A stretch of 64,000 bases of DNA. Source: Nioella halotolerans (GTDB taxonomy: Bacteria; Pseudomonadota; Alphaproteobacteria; Rhodobacterales; Rhodobacteraceae). Both the position numbers and the translations under genes were made by a program. Below are positions 1 to 8,981 of the stretch, piece after piece (within the stretch, counting starts at the first letter, position 1; every line of letters begins with the position of its first letter). The DNA is taken from assembly GCA_003428585.1 (NCBI GenBank), contig QVQC01000029.1:62001-126000 (forward strand). The letters run 5' to 3'. Under the pieces are notes generated by a model. That model did no database searches. It was not told where the DNA came from and saw only the letters and a list, made by a program, of their open reading frames with translations.

Positions 1-2
1 CC

Positions 3-65
3 GTCCTGATCGCGACGCGCAATGCCTCGGCCCCGGTCTCCAACCCGCCGGCAGAGGCGCCCTGA
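3..65 (+). CDS. 3' end of an upstream gene (partial)
   Basis: The last 20 codons of a gene that starts before the window. The frame is open from base 3 to a TGA at 63-65, and the peptide ends in NPPAEAP. It stops 24 bases before motA on the same strand, so it is probably the preceding gene of the same flagellar operon. Too little is present to name it. It could be wrong if the true gene uses another frame, but the other two forward frames do not give a stop compatible with the motA spacing. Confidence 0.45.
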   Translation, partial: VLIATRNASAPVSNPPAEAP

Positions 66-89
66 CGTCGCAAGCAACTGAGGACTCAC

Positions 90-959
90 ATGATTGGCAT
101 CGTCGGAATCGTTGTCGTCGTCGTCATGGTCTTTGGCGGATACCTTGCCGCGGGCGGCAAGCTGGCGATCATCCTGCATTCCCTGCCCTACGAGATGACA
201 ATGATCGGCGGCGCCGCGATCGGCGCTTTCCTCATCTCCAACGACATGGCGGCGGTGAAGCACACGCTCAAGGACATTGGCAAGGTCTTCAAGGGTCCGA
301 AATGGAAGCCCGAGGATTACCGCGACCTGCTGTGCCTGCTATACGAGTTGATCCGCCTCGGCCGCGAAAACGCGGTCGCGCTGGAGGAGCACACGGAAGA
401 CCCCGAGGAGTCGACCATCTTCTCCCGGTATCCGCGGATCCAGGCCGACAGGGAATCGGTCAACCTGATCTGCGACACGCTGCGCTCCGCCTCGCTGAAT
501 TACGACGACCCGCACCAGGTCGAGGACGTTCTGGAAAAGCGGATGGAAAGCAACCTGCACCACGCGATGCATTCCAGCCACGCGCTGCAAACCGTCGCCG
601 ACGCGCTACCCGCGCTCGGCATCGTCGCCGCCGTTCTCGGCGTCATCAAGACCATGAGCTCGATAGATCAGCCGCCCGAGATCCTCGGCAAGCTGATCGG
701 TGGCGCCTTGGTGGGGACATTCCTCGGGGTTTTCCTCGCCTACGGCTTCGTCGGTCCCTTCGCGACGCGGGTGAAGGCCGTGACCGAGGAGGATCACAAT
801 TTCCACGCCCTGATCCGGGAGGTGCTGGTGGCCAATCTCCACAACCATGCGACCAATATCTGCATCGAGGTCGGTCGACAGAACACGCCCTCCCATATCA
901 GACCAAGCTTCAACGACCTCGAAGAGGCGCTGAAGGCTCTGCGGCAGGCGGCGGCATGA
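90..959 (+). CDS. motA: Flagellar motor stator protein MotA
   Basis: Inner-membrane, proton-conducting stator subunit that works with MotB to drive the rotor. The 289-residue protein has the usual MotA layout: two N-terminal membrane segments (about 1-20 and 33-50), a charged cytoplasmic domain, and two C-terminal membrane segments (about 175-225). The two prolines important for torque in the family are present as P174 (in DALPALGI) and P223 (in FVGPFA). A GAGGA ribosome site lies just before the ATG. The stop overlaps the start of the next gene by four bases, so the two are translationally coupled. No motB is in the window. Confidence 0.95.
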   Translation: MIGIVGIVVVVVMVFGGYLAAGGKLAIILHSLPYEMTMIGGAAIGAFLISNDMAAVKHTLKDIGKVFKGPKWKPEDYRDLLCLLYELIRLGRENAVALEEHTEDPEESTIFSRYPRIQADRESVNLICDTLRSASLNYDDPHQVEDVLEKRMESNLHHAMHSSHALQTVADALPALGIVAAVLGVIKTMSSIDQPPEILGKLIGGALVGTFLGVFLAYGFVGPFATRVKAVTEEDHNFHALIREVLVANLHNHATNICIEVGRQNTPSHIRPSFNDLEEALKALRQAAA

Positions 960-2944
960 TCCGGCGCGGCACCATACTGGCGCTTACGCTGCTTGCCGCA
1001 AGCATGGCAACGGCGCAGGGGATCACCGTGCAATCAGGCGATCATGACGGATTCACCCGGCTCGTCGCCCGGGTCGGGGCAGATCGGGAATGGCAGGTCG
1101 CCGGCGCCGGACGCGACCTGCGCATCGCCTTCACCCCCGACACCCCGGAATTCGACCTGTCGCGCGTTTACGATCTGATCTCCCGCGACCGGTTGGCGCA
1201 GATAGAGGACGCCGATGGCCTTGTCCTGTCGCTGGCCTGCGATTGCGAGGTCAGCGTCACGCGTTACCGCGACAGCTACGCGGTCATCGACATCGCCGAT
1301 CCCCCGGCGGCGCCGCCGGACCCGGACCCGGCGGTCGAATTGCCGCTTTTCACCGGCCGGGCGGACCTGCCGCAGCGCCCCGGCCCGGCATTTCCGACCC
1401 CACCCGAAGCGCCCGAGCCGGCAGCCCCCCCGGCCGGCTTCGCGATGGAGGAGGCCAGCGGGCTGCTGGCAGAGCAGCTTGCCCGCGCTACGGCCGCTGG
1501 CCTGCTCGACCCGGCACAGGGGCAACCGCTCTCGGTCGGCGACCCACTGCCGTCAACGGGGACTGCCCCGCCCACTGACCCGGCACCTCCCGTTGCCGAA
1601 ACGCCACAGCAGCCAACGCCGCCCCCTCCGATCAACGCGACAAACGCCTATGACCTCAACATTGCCGCGACGTCCGACAGGCTGACGGTCAGCGCAGCCA
1701 CCGCCTGCCTCGCCCCCCCTGCCCGCGCGATCGCGGACTGGCCCGGAGGCATGCGCTTTCTCAACGGGTTGGGCCGCCTGCGCGCGAATGCCTTCGATGA
1801 ACGGGGCCGGTTGAACGAAGACCGCGCGGTCGAACTGGCGGAATTGTACCTTGCCCATGGCTTCGGGGCGGAGGCCGCGTTCTGGCTCGGCGAAATGCAG
1901 AGCCCACCGGCGTTTCACGTGGCCATGGCGCAATTCATCGACCACCGGACCGAGGGTGTTTTCGGCACCTTCGCCGATCATGACCTGTGCCCGGAGCCTC
2001 TCCTCCTCTGGCTGTTTCTGTCCGACCCGTCCGCCGAGCCGCTGGAGCGAACGACCGCCGCGATCCTCGCGCAATACTTCGAGTTGCCGACCGTTCTGCG
2101 CGATATGCTCGGCCCGGATCTGGCCCGCGCCTTCGTGCGCGCCGACCGGGCCGGCGCCGCGTTGGAGGTGCGCGCGGTCCTGGTCCGCGGTGGCCGGCTG
2201 TCCGCACAGGATCTGGGTTTTCTCGATCTTGATCTGCCCGGCACACCGACCCCGCCCGCGCGCGCGACCACCCCGGCGAACGCGGGCACCGCGCGCGCCG
2301 AGCCGGCACTTTCGCACCGGTTGCTGACCCAGATCCGCAGCAGGGGCGCCGTTGACCCGGCGGACCTCATGGCCGCCGATGCGCTCGTTCTGGAAACCGA
2401 CCCGGCGCTCACCCAAGGGGGGTTGCGTCACGCCGCCGCCCTTGGCCACGCGCTCACGGGCGATATCGAGGGCACCGTGTCGCATCTTGCCCCGCGCGGG
2501 CCGCGCGATGCGGAGGCGATCGGGCCGCTCTTCGCCGAGATCCTGTCGGCCCTGATGGAGCTTGAGAGCACCGCGCCGCTCCTCCTTTTGCTGTCCTCCG
2601 ACGATTTCGAGCAGTTCGGCCGTTTTCCGAACGCCGCTTTCCGGCGGCAGGTGGCAGAGTTTCTGCTCGCCCGTGGCCTGCCGGGCATGGCGCGCGACCT
2701 GATCCTCGCTGGCGGCAGCGATCACGCCCGTGACCGCGCGCTTCTGTCCCGCGCCTTCGACCGCCTTGCCGAGGACCGGCCGGACCCCGGCGCACAGGCC
2801 GCCCCGGATCCTGCCGACCCTGACCCGCCGATCCCGGCCGAAACACCCGAGGACGTCGCGGCCCTGCTGGACGAAAGCCGCGATCTGCGCGCCGGGATGG
2901 ACGCGCTTTTGTCGCAAACCCGGCTTGTCGAACCCGGCGGCTAA
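956..2944 (+). CDS. Exported protein of unknown function in the flagellar motor operon
   Basis: I do not recognise a named family. The ATG at 956 overlaps the motA stop (ATGA), giving 662 residues. Residues 1-21 form a signal peptide ending ATAQ, so the product is probably periplasmic. An N-terminal globular part of about 110 residues (with a CDC motif) is followed by a long Pro/Ala-rich linker (about 115-225). A largely helical, Leu/Ala-rich region then resembles tandem helical repeats and runs to an acidic Pro-rich patch near the end. Its place between motA and flhA and its coupling to motA suggest a stator- or motor-associated role, which is inference. Expression is probably with motA. Confidence 0.85.
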   Translation: MIRRGTILALTLLAASMATAQGITVQSGDHDGFTRLVARVGADREWQVAGAGRDLRIAFTPDTPEFDLSRVYDLISRDRLAQIEDADGLVLSLACDCEVSVTRYRDSYAVIDIADPPAAPPDPDPAVELPLFTGRADLPQRPGPAFPTPPEAPEPAAPPAGFAMEEASGLLAEQLARATAAGLLDPAQGQPLSVGDPLPSTGTAPPTDPAPPVAETPQQPTPPPPINATNAYDLNIAATSDRLTVSAATACLAPPARAIADWPGGMRFLNGLGRLRANAFDERGRLNEDRAVELAELYLAHGFGAEAAFWLGEMQSPPAFHVAMAQFIDHRTEGVFGTFADHDLCPEPLLLWLFLSDPSAEPLERTTAAILAQYFELPTVLRDMLGPDLARAFVRADRAGAALEVRAVLVRGGRLSAQDLGFLDLDLPGTPTPPARATTPANAGTARAEPALSHRLLTQIRSRGAVDPADLMAADALVLETDPALTQGGLRHAAALGHALTGDIEGTVSHLAPRGPRDAEAIGPLFAEILSALMELESTAPLLLLLSSDDFEQFGRFPNAAFRRQVAEFLLARGLPGMARDLILAGGSDHARDRALLSRAFDRLAEDRPDPGAQAAPDPADPDPPIPAETPEDVAALLDESRDLRAGMDALLSQTRLVEPGG

Positions 2945-2955
2945 CCATCTGGTAA
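2941..2955 (-). promoter_or_regulatory. CtrA-like site before flhA
   Basis: On the minus strand this reads TTAC-CAGATGG-TTAG, matching the TTAA-N7-TTAA pattern of CtrA targets with one change in each half. The right-hand half (minus strand) overlaps the stop codon of the upstream gene. It lies 72 bases before the flhA start. The match is degenerate, so it is a candidate only. Two similar sites lie at 16603-16617 and 17343-17357. Confidence 0.35.
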
Positions 2956-3026
2956 CCGGCACGGTCTACACCACTCTCATGACCCGCCCGGCCTTCTGCA
3001 GGGCACATGGCCAGAAAGGCCGGTGA

Positions 3027-5105
3027 ATGAGCATCCGAAGCCTGTTCCAACCCACGATCCTCTTTGCCTTCGCGCTGATGGCGGTGATCGTCATGATGAT
3101 CCTGCCGGTTCCCTCTTGGGTGCTGGACCTTGGACTTGCTATGTCCTTTGGTCTTGCCATCCTGATCTTCACCACCACGCTGTTCATCGAACGGCCGCTG
3201 GATTTTTCCGCCTTCCCGACAGTCCTGCTGGCCTCGCTGATGCTGCGGCTGTCGCTGAACGTCTCCTCCACCAAGCTGATCATCGGCGACGGCCACACGG
3301 GCACCGCGGCGGCGGGCGAGGTGATCGAGGGGTTCGCGATGTTCGTGATGGGCGGCAATGTCGTGATGGGGCTGGTTGTCTTCGGCGTGCTCCTGATCGT
3401 CAATTTCATCGTCATCAACAAGGGCGCCGCGCGGATGGCGGAGGTCGGTGCGCGGTTCGCGCTCGACGGAATGCCGGGGCGGCAGCTGGCCATCGATTCC
3501 GACATGTCGGCGGGCGCCATCGACCACGCCGAGGCCAAGGCGCGACGCGAGAAGGAACAGGCCGAGACGACCTTTTTCGGCTCGCTCGACGGGGCCTCCA
3601 AATTCGTCAAGGGCGATGCGATCGCCGGGCTTCTGATCACCCTCCTGAACCTGTGCATGGGGCTGGTCTTCGGGGTGGCGATCCACGGGATGCCGTTGGC
3701 CCAAGCCTTTGAGACCTACTCGGTTCTCACGGTGGGCGACGGGCTTGTCTCGCAGATCCCGGCGGTGATCATCGCCATTGCCTCGGCGCTCCTGCTGGCG
3801 CGTGGCGGCGCGACCGGGGCCACCGACGTGGCGCTTCTGGCGCAGCTTGGCCGCCACCCCACGGCGCTTTTCACCGTGGGTGGGCTGATGGCCGTCTTTG
3901 CCGTGGTGCCGGGCCTGCCCTTCCTGCCGTTCATCCTTGCCGCAACCGCGCTCTGGACGGCGGCCTACCTTCGCCAACGCGCCCTGAGACAAGAGGCCGA
4001 GGCATCGCCCAAGCCCGACGATGCAGACACCGCAGCACCGCCCGACCGCATAGGCGACCTTCTGGAACTGGACGAAATCCACGTCCAGTTCGCGCCCGAT
4101 CTCGTCTCCATGGCGCTGGATCCGGCGAACGGGCTGGATGCGCGGATCCTCTCGATGCGCGAACATATCGCGGAAAACTTCGGCCTGATCCTGCCCGAAA
4201 TCCGCCTGACCGACCGCGCGGAGCTGCCCGCCGGCACCTACTCGATCCGCATACAAGGTGTGGAACATGCCCGTGCCAAGCTGGAGATGGAGGCGGTTCT
4301 CCTGCTGAAATCGGGCGACGACAACGCCCTGCCGCCCGGCCGGGACGTGGCGGAGCCCGTCTATGGCGCCCCGGCCCGCTGGATCGCCCCGCAAGCGCGC
4401 GAAGAGGCCATGCTACAAGGTGCTACCGTCGTCGCGCCGGGCGAGGTGCTGGCCACCCACCTGCTTGAAACACTGAAGAAGAATCTCGCGCGGCTGCTTG
4501 GCTTCAAGGCCTTGCAACGCCATCTCGACGCTTTCGTGGAACTGTCAGACCCGACCCGCGCCGAGGCCAACCGGCGGCTGCTCAACGAACTCGTGCCCGA
4601 CAAGGTGCCGATGGACCTGCTGCACGCGGTGCTGCGCCTTCTGCTGTCCGAACAGGTGTCGATCCGCAACCTGCCGCTGATCCTCGAAGCCATTGCCGAG
4701 GCGCGCCCGGCGACGCCGCAACCCGATCTCTTGTGCGAACATGTGCGCCAGCGGCTGGGGTTCCAGCTGATCGCGGATCTCAAACGCGACGACGGCAGCC
4801 TGCCGCTGGTGCAACTGGCCGGGCAATGGGAAGACATCTTCGCCCAGCACGAGGTAAAGGCCGATGGTGGCCTGCCGGAAGTCGCGCTGACCCCCGACCT
4901 GTTCAACACGCTGGCCAAGGCGGTGGGCGACAAGATCGGCGCCGCGGCCGAAAAGGGCACCTACCCGGCGGTTGTCACCTCGTCGCTGCGGCGGCGGTTC
5001 CTGCGCACGGTGCTGTTGTCGCGCGGGATCCTGAACCCGGTGCTCTCCTTCGAGGAAATCGGGCTGGAGGCGAAACCGGCCCTCGTCGGCGTTGCCGCGC
5101 CGTGA
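3027..5105 (+). CDS. flhA: Flagellar type III export gate protein FlhA
   Basis: Largest membrane component of the flagellar export apparatus. The 692-residue product has about eight N-terminal membrane segments in the first 310 residues, with the FHIPEP family signature region (LRLSLNVSSTKLIIGDGH). A linker and a cytoplasmic domain that docks export chaperones and substrates follow. Length is normal for the family. It starts 82 bases after the upstream gene and its stop TGA overlaps the GTG of fliR. It heads the flhA-fliR-flhB-FliJ-like group, whose members all touch or overlap. A CtrA-like site lies just upstream. Confidence 0.97.
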   Translation: MSIRSLFQPTILFAFALMAVIVMMILPVPSWVLDLGLAMSFGLAILIFTTTLFIERPLDFSAFPTVLLASLMLRLSLNVSSTKLIIGDGHTGTAAAGEVIEGFAMFVMGGNVVMGLVVFGVLLIVNFIVINKGAARMAEVGARFALDGMPGRQLAIDSDMSAGAIDHAEAKARREKEQAETTFFGSLDGASKFVKGDAIAGLLITLLNLCMGLVFGVAIHGMPLAQAFETYSVLTVGDGLVSQIPAVIIAIASALLLARGGATGATDVALLAQLGRHPTALFTVGGLMAVFAVVPGLPFLPFILAATALWTAAYLRQRALRQEAEASPKPDDADTAAPPDRIGDLLELDEIHVQFAPDLVSMALDPANGLDARILSMREHIAENFGLILPEIRLTDRAELPAGTYSIRIQGVEHARAKLEMEAVLLLKSGDDNALPPGRDVAEPVYGAPARWIAPQAREEAMLQGATVVAPGEVLATHLLETLKKNLARLLGFKALQRHLDAFVELSDPTRAEANRRLLNELVPDKVPMDLLHAVLRLLLSEQVSIRNLPLILEAIAEARPATPQPDLLCEHVRQRLGFQLIADLKRDDGSLPLVQLAGQWEDIFAQHEVKADGGLPEVALTPDLFNTLAKAVGDKIGAAAEKGTYPAVVTSSLRRRFLRTVLLSRGILNPVLSFEEIGLEAKPALVGVAAP

Positions 5106-5881
5106 GCGATCTTCTGGCACAGGTCCTCGGCCTCTCGCAGGCCTGGCTTCTGGCCGGAACGCTGGTCTTCCTGCGCGTCGGCGCGGCCTTCCTTGTGCTG
5201 CCAGCGATCGGCGAAGCCTATATCCCGATGCACATCCGGCTCGGCGCGGCGCTGGCGATGACCCTCCTGCTGACCCCGGCGCTGGCCGCGGAGCTGGTGC
5301 CCGATGCCGGTGATCCGGGCCTTTACGCGGGCCATTTCGCCACCGAGCCCTCTGCGGGCCTGTTGCTGGGCCTCGCGGTGCGGCTTGTCGCCATGGCCCT
5401 GCAGGTGGCGGGGTCGATGGCGGCGCAGGCAACGTCCCTGTCGCAGATCGCCGGCGGCGCCTCGCCCGATCCGCAGCCGGCCATCGGTGCCTTCCTCACG
5501 CTGGCCGGGCTGACGCTGGCGGTCATGGCCGGGCTGCACGTCCTGGTCGCGCGGATGCTGATCGACAGCTACGCGGTCCTGCCCGCCGGGCAGATGCCGC
5601 TGGCCGCGGATGTCGCGGGCTGGGGCGTGGCCCGCGTCGGGCGGATCTTCTCGCTGGCCTTCTCGCTGGCCGCGCCCTTCCTGATCGCCTCGGTGCTTTA
5701 CAACCTCGCGCTCGGGGTCATCAACAAGGCGATGCCGCAGTTGATGGTGGCCTTCGTCGGCGCACCCGCGATCACGCTTGGCGGGCTGGTGATCCTGCTG
5801 CTGACGACGCCCTTCATCCTGCCGGCCTGGATGCGGCTGATGCAGGCCACGCTGGCCAGCCCGATGGGGCCGCTGCCATGA
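5102..5881 (+). CDS. fliR: Flagellar export gate protein FliR
   Basis: Integral membrane subunit of the export gate, assembling with FliP and FliQ. I chose the GTG at 5102, which overlaps the flhA stop (GTGA) and gives 259 residues, the normal FliR size. Frames open further upstream are only the antisense and out-of-frame shadow of flhA. About six hydrophobic segments are visible, and the middle carries the conserved LSQIAGGASPDPQPA stretch. The stop overlaps the flhB ATG by four bases. Confidence 0.95.
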   Translation: MSDLLAQVLGLSQAWLLAGTLVFLRVGAAFLVLPAIGEAYIPMHIRLGAALAMTLLLTPALAAELVPDAGDPGLYAGHFATEPSAGLLLGLAVRLVAMALQVAGSMAAQATSLSQIAGGASPDPQPAIGAFLTLAGLTLAVMAGLHVLVARMLIDSYAVLPAGQMPLAADVAGWGVARVGRIFSLAFSLAAPFLIASVLYNLALGVINKAMPQLMVAFVGAPAITLGGLVILLLTTPFILPAWMRLMQATLASPMGPLP

Positions 5882-6966
5882 GCGAAGACAGCACCCCCTC
5901 CGGCGACAAGCCGTATGACCCGACCCCGGCCCGGCTGGAAGAGGCGCGCAAGCAGGGAGAGATCGTCCGCTCGCCCGACCTCAACACCGCCGTGGTCTAT
6001 GGCGGGTTCCTACTGACCCTTGCGCTGCTCGGTCCGGGCCTTGCAGGCGGCGTGGCGCAGGTATTGGCCGTCCTGCTCGACCAGGCACCGGCCCTGGCCG
6101 AGGCGATGCTGTCGACAGAGGGGCAAGCGACCGCGGGCGGCATGCTTCGCGCGGTTGTGCCGCCGGTGGGCGCGGCCATGCTGTTGCCCGGCGCGCTGCT
6201 GGTCGTGGCCCTGTTCGCGCAGCGGGCGATCCTTTTCACCCCGTCGCGGCTGGCGCCCAAACTGTCCCGCATCTCGCTGGTGTCCAACGCGAAGAACAAG
6301 TTCGGGGCCAACGGCCTGTTCGAATTCGCCAAGGCGGCGGTCAAGCTTGGGATCTATGGCACTTTGCTGGGCTGGCTTCTCTGGACGCGCAAGGACCGGA
6401 TCATCGCGGCGCTCTACGCCGATGGCGGACAGATCATCGCCGAAATGGCGCGGCTGATGCTGGAGTTCCTTGTCGCCGTCTTCCTTCTGGCGCTGGTCAT
6501 CGCGCTGGCCGATTACCTGTGGCAGCTGGCCGAGCACCAGCGCAAGCACCGGATGAGCCGGCAGGAGGTAATGGACGAGACCAAGAAGCAGGAGGGCGAC
6601 CCGCACATGAAGCAGCAGCGGCGCGAACGCGGCACCCAGATCGCCCTGAACAAGATGCTGCGCGACGTGCCGGACGCGGATGTGATCGTGGTCAACCCCA
6701 CCCATTACGCGGTGGCGCTGAAATGGAACCGCGATGGGGGCGAGGTGCCGATTTGCGTCGCCAAGGGCGTGGACGAGGTGGCCGCGCGGATCCGCGAAAT
6801 CGCGGCCGAGAATGCCGTGCCGGTCTACAGCGACCCGCCGACCGCCCGCGCGCTGCATGCCTCGGTCGAGATCGGCGCCCCGATCCTTCCCGACCATTTC
6901 CGCGCGGTGGCCGCCGCGATCCGCTTTGCCGACCGAATGCGGCAACTGGCGAGGGCGCGGCAATGA
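5878..6966 (+). CDS. flhB: Flagellar export switch protein FlhB
   Basis: Export apparatus protein that switches substrate specificity from rod/hook to filament. The 362-residue product has four membrane segments in its first half and a soluble C-terminal domain with the autocleavage motif NPTH at residues 273-276. Cleavage is expected between N273 and P274, as in the family. The first residues (YDPTPARLEEARKQGEI) match the standard FlhB start. The ATG overlaps the fliR stop and the TGA overlaps the next start, so translation is coupled along the whole group. Confidence 0.97.
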   Translation: MSEDSTPSGDKPYDPTPARLEEARKQGEIVRSPDLNTAVVYGGFLLTLALLGPGLAGGVAQVLAVLLDQAPALAEAMLSTEGQATAGGMLRAVVPPVGAAMLLPGALLVVALFAQRAILFTPSRLAPKLSRISLVSNAKNKFGANGLFEFAKAAVKLGIYGTLLGWLLWTRKDRIIAALYADGGQIIAEMARLMLEFLVAVFLLALVIALADYLWQLAEHQRKHRMSRQEVMDETKKQEGDPHMKQQRRERGTQIALNKMLRDVPDADVIVVNPTHYAVALKWNRDGGEVPICVAKGVDEVAARIREIAAENAVPVYSDPPTARALHASVEIGAPILPDHFRAVAAAIRFADRMRQLARARQ

Positions 6967-7301
6967 CGTCGGCCCAGAAACTCGCGCGCCTGTCCGCTCT
7001 CGCCCGCCTGAAGGCCGATCGCGCCAAGGCCGAGCTTGCGGCGGCGCGTGTCCCGGTGGACCGGCTCTCGGCAGAAATCGCGGCGCTTCGGGCGGAGCGT
7101 AAGGCCCGCGCGGCGGAAACGCCCGACCCGGCCGGCGCGACGGCCCGCGCCGCGTGGCTGCGCCAGAGCGACCGACGCCTGCGCGACCTGATGGCGGAGC
7201 TGGCGCGGGCACGGAGCGCGCTGGAGGCGCGGCGCAACGCGGCAGGGCACGAGGAAGGCCGCCGTCAGGTTCTGGAGAAACTGAAGACTCACGCGTCCTG
7301 A
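6963..7301 (+). CDS. Small coiled-coil protein, possible FliJ-like export factor
   Basis: 112 residues, very rich in Ala, Arg, Leu and Glu, and predicted to be a long helical coiled coil through nearly its whole length, with no membrane segment. The ATG overlaps the flhB stop. FliJ is a 140-150 residue coiled-coil protein that couples the FliI ATPase to the FlhA gate. This gene has the right character and neighbours but is shorter and has no recognisable signature, so FliJ is inference from context. Its 3' end overlaps the 3' end of the convergent fliL by 13 bases. Confidence 0.75.
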   Translation: MTSAQKLARLSALARLKADRAKAELAAARVPVDRLSAEIAALRAERKARAAETPDPAGATARAAWLRQSDRRLRDLMAELARARSALEARRNAAGHEEGRRQVLEKLKTHAS

Positions 7302-7801
7302 CGCACGATATCGGTGATCAGCACATCGCGGGCGATCTCGCCCAGCACCTGCCGGGCGGCCTCCCGCAAGCCTTCGCGCAAGGGCGTCATCGCCTCGACC
7401 GAGGTGAAACTGCCGTCGAACCCGCCTACATTGGCGTGGGCGAACATCACCCGCAGCAGGGCGTCTCGCAGTCGTGGTTCCCGGTCATAGACCGTTTCCG
7501 TCGCGCCGCTCTCGATTTCCAGCGTCAGGGACAGGACCACGAGGGAGCGCACGCTGCCATGGCGGATCAGGGGCACGATGAACTGGTTGTTGAGGCGCAG
7601 GTATTCGTACCCGCTGTCCGCATCGGTCGGGTCCCCGTGCCCGTCCTCGTCGTCCTCCGCCGCGTCCTCTTCATGGTCGTCGGGCGCGTCCGGGGCGTCG
7701 GCCGCGGCGGTTTCCGTCCCGCCCGACAACATCCGGCCCGCAACGACACCGCCGCCAAGCCCGGCGAGCATCAACAGGATCGGCAACAGCAATCTCAACA
7801 T
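7289..7801 (-). CDS. fliL: Flagellar basal body-associated protein FliL
   Basis: Single-pass inner-membrane protein that supports the stators. The 170-residue protein begins with a membrane anchor (about residues 3-22). A very acidic linker (about 30-62, with EEDAAEDDEDG) follows, then a periplasmic FliL domain starting near YEYLRLNNQFIVPL. It is the last gene of the minus-strand flgB-to-fliL operon, 17 bases after flgH. The unusually acidic linker is the only odd feature. Confidence 0.9.
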   Translation of the reverse strand: MLRLLLPILLMLAGLGGGVVAGRMLSGGTETAAADAPDAPDDHEEDAAEDDEDGHGDPTDADSGYEYLRLNNQFIVPLIRHGSVRSLVVLSLTLEIESGATETVYDREPRLRDALLRVMFAHANVGGFDGSFTSVEAMTPLREGLREAARQVLGEIARDVLITDIVRQDA

Positions 7802-7818
7802 GGCATCGCCTCAAAACG

Positions 7819-8550
7819 TCAGAACGGAAGAAGGATATCGGTGATCTGCTGGCCATAGCGGGGCTGCTGCACATCGGTGATCTGGCCGCGCCCGCCATAG
7901 GAAATCCGGGCATTGGCGATGCGGTCATAGGTGATCTCGTTGCGGCGCGAGATGTCGGACGGGCGAACGTAGCCCGTGACCAGCAATTCGCGCAGTTCGA
8001 AGTTCACCCGCACCTCCTGCGCGCCCTCGATTCGCAAGGTGCCGTTGGGTAGAACCTCGACCACCGTGGCGGCGATCCGCAGGGTCAGTTCTTCATTCCG
8101 GCGCACGCTGCCCTGCCCCGAGGAGGCACCCGAGGCGCTGAGGTTGACGGAATCACCCATCGAAGCCCCCTCGGGCAGGTCCCGGTCGATGCGCTGCGGG
8201 ATCCCGAAAAGCTGCGGCACGCTCATCTGTTCCGATCCGCTGCGCCCACGCTCGGTGGCGTTGGAAATCGCGGCGCTTTCGTCGATCTCGATCACCACGG
8301 TCAGGATGTCACCGCGCCGCACGGCGCGGCGATCCCCCAGAAGCGATTGCCGCCCCCCCGACCAGAGCGAGGCGGCACGGGCCGGGCCCTCTTCCTCGAC
8401 GCTGACCGGCAGGCCCTCGGTGCTCATCGCGAAATACTGGTTGCCGTCTGTGGTGGGCTGGAAATCGGGGCGGCGGCCAACCTCCTCCAGCCGGCTGCAC
8501 CCGGTGACGAACGTGGCAAACGCCAATGCGGTCAGGCCATGTTTCAGCAT
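7819..8550 (-). CDS. flgH: Flagellar L-ring lipoprotein FlgH
   Basis: Forms the outer-membrane L-ring around the rod. I use the ATG at 8550, giving 243 residues. It begins with a lipoprotein signal ending in the lipobox VTGC with Cys18 as the lipidated residue. A longer open frame upstream runs into flgA and lacks a signal. The C-terminal half carries the typical FlgH pattern (RRGDILTVVIEIDESA and VRPSDISRRNEITYDRIANA). The start lies 10 bases downstream of the flgA stop, consistent with one operon. Confidence 0.95.
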   Translation of the reverse strand: MLKHGLTALAFATFVTGCSRLEEVGRRPDFQPTTDGNQYFAMSTEGLPVSVEEEGPARAASLWSGGRQSLLGDRRAVRRGDILTVVIEIDESAAISNATERGRSGSEQMSVPQLFGIPQRIDRDLPEGASMGDSVNLSASGASSGQGSVRRNEELTLRIAATVVEVLPNGTLRIEGAQEVRVNFELRELLVTGYVRPSDISRRNEITYDRIANARISYGGRGQITDVQQPRYGQQITDILLPF

Positions 8551-8560
8551 TGCTTTTCCT

Positions 8561-8980
8561 TCAGGATCCGGGGCCAACCTCGGCCAGCCCGGAAGAGACG
8601 ACAGTGGCGGTGACAGTGGTGCGCGACGAAAGGTTGATGACCCGGATGCGTTCGCCCGCACCGGCGCGGTCCATCGCGCGGCCCTCGGTCACGATCAGAA
8701 GGCCGCCATGGTTGAAACGCAGGGTGATGATGTCGTTGCGCTCGATCACCGCGGGCGGTTGCAGGTCGGCGGCCCGGATCGGGCGACCGGGGTAGAGGTT
8801 GACCCGCGCTTCCATCCCGACGGCCTCGACGGGATCGGCCAGCGCGCCGGGCGTGTCGCCCTCCACCAGCACCAGGTCGGACGGGCCGATGAGCGACATG
8901 GCCCGGATGGGCCCGGCGGCGACCAGCGTCTCGGCACAGGCGGGCGCGGCCAGCAGGAAAAGGGCGAGCAACCAGCGCAT
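8561..8980 (-). CDS. flgA: P-ring assembly chaperone FlgA (short form)
   Basis: Periplasmic chaperone for the FlgI P-ring. The 139-residue product has a signal peptide of about 16 residues (ending PACA) and the C-terminal SAF-type FlgA domain, visible as LYPGRPIRAADLQPPAVIERNDI. The enterobacterial protein is about 219 residues; this one lacks the N-terminal domain, as is usual in alphaproteobacteria. It starts one base after the flgG stop region and sits between flgG and flgH. Confidence 0.92.
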   Translation of the reverse strand: MRWLLALFLLAAPACAETLVAAGPIRAMSLIGPSDLVLVEGDTPGALADPVEAVGMEARVNLYPGRPIRAADLQPPAVIERNDIITLRFNHGGLLIVTEGRAMDRAGAGERIRVINLSSRTTVTATVVSSGLAEVGPGS

Positions 8981-8981
8981 G

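Noticed and set aside
2454..4394. A very long minus-strand open frame (646 codons) opposite flhA and the gene before it
   Set aside because: It is antisense to the well supported flhA and has low-complexity Arg/Gly/His-rich sequence typical of third-position GC shadows. Similar shadows occur opposite gyrB, rnr, ubiB and fliK.
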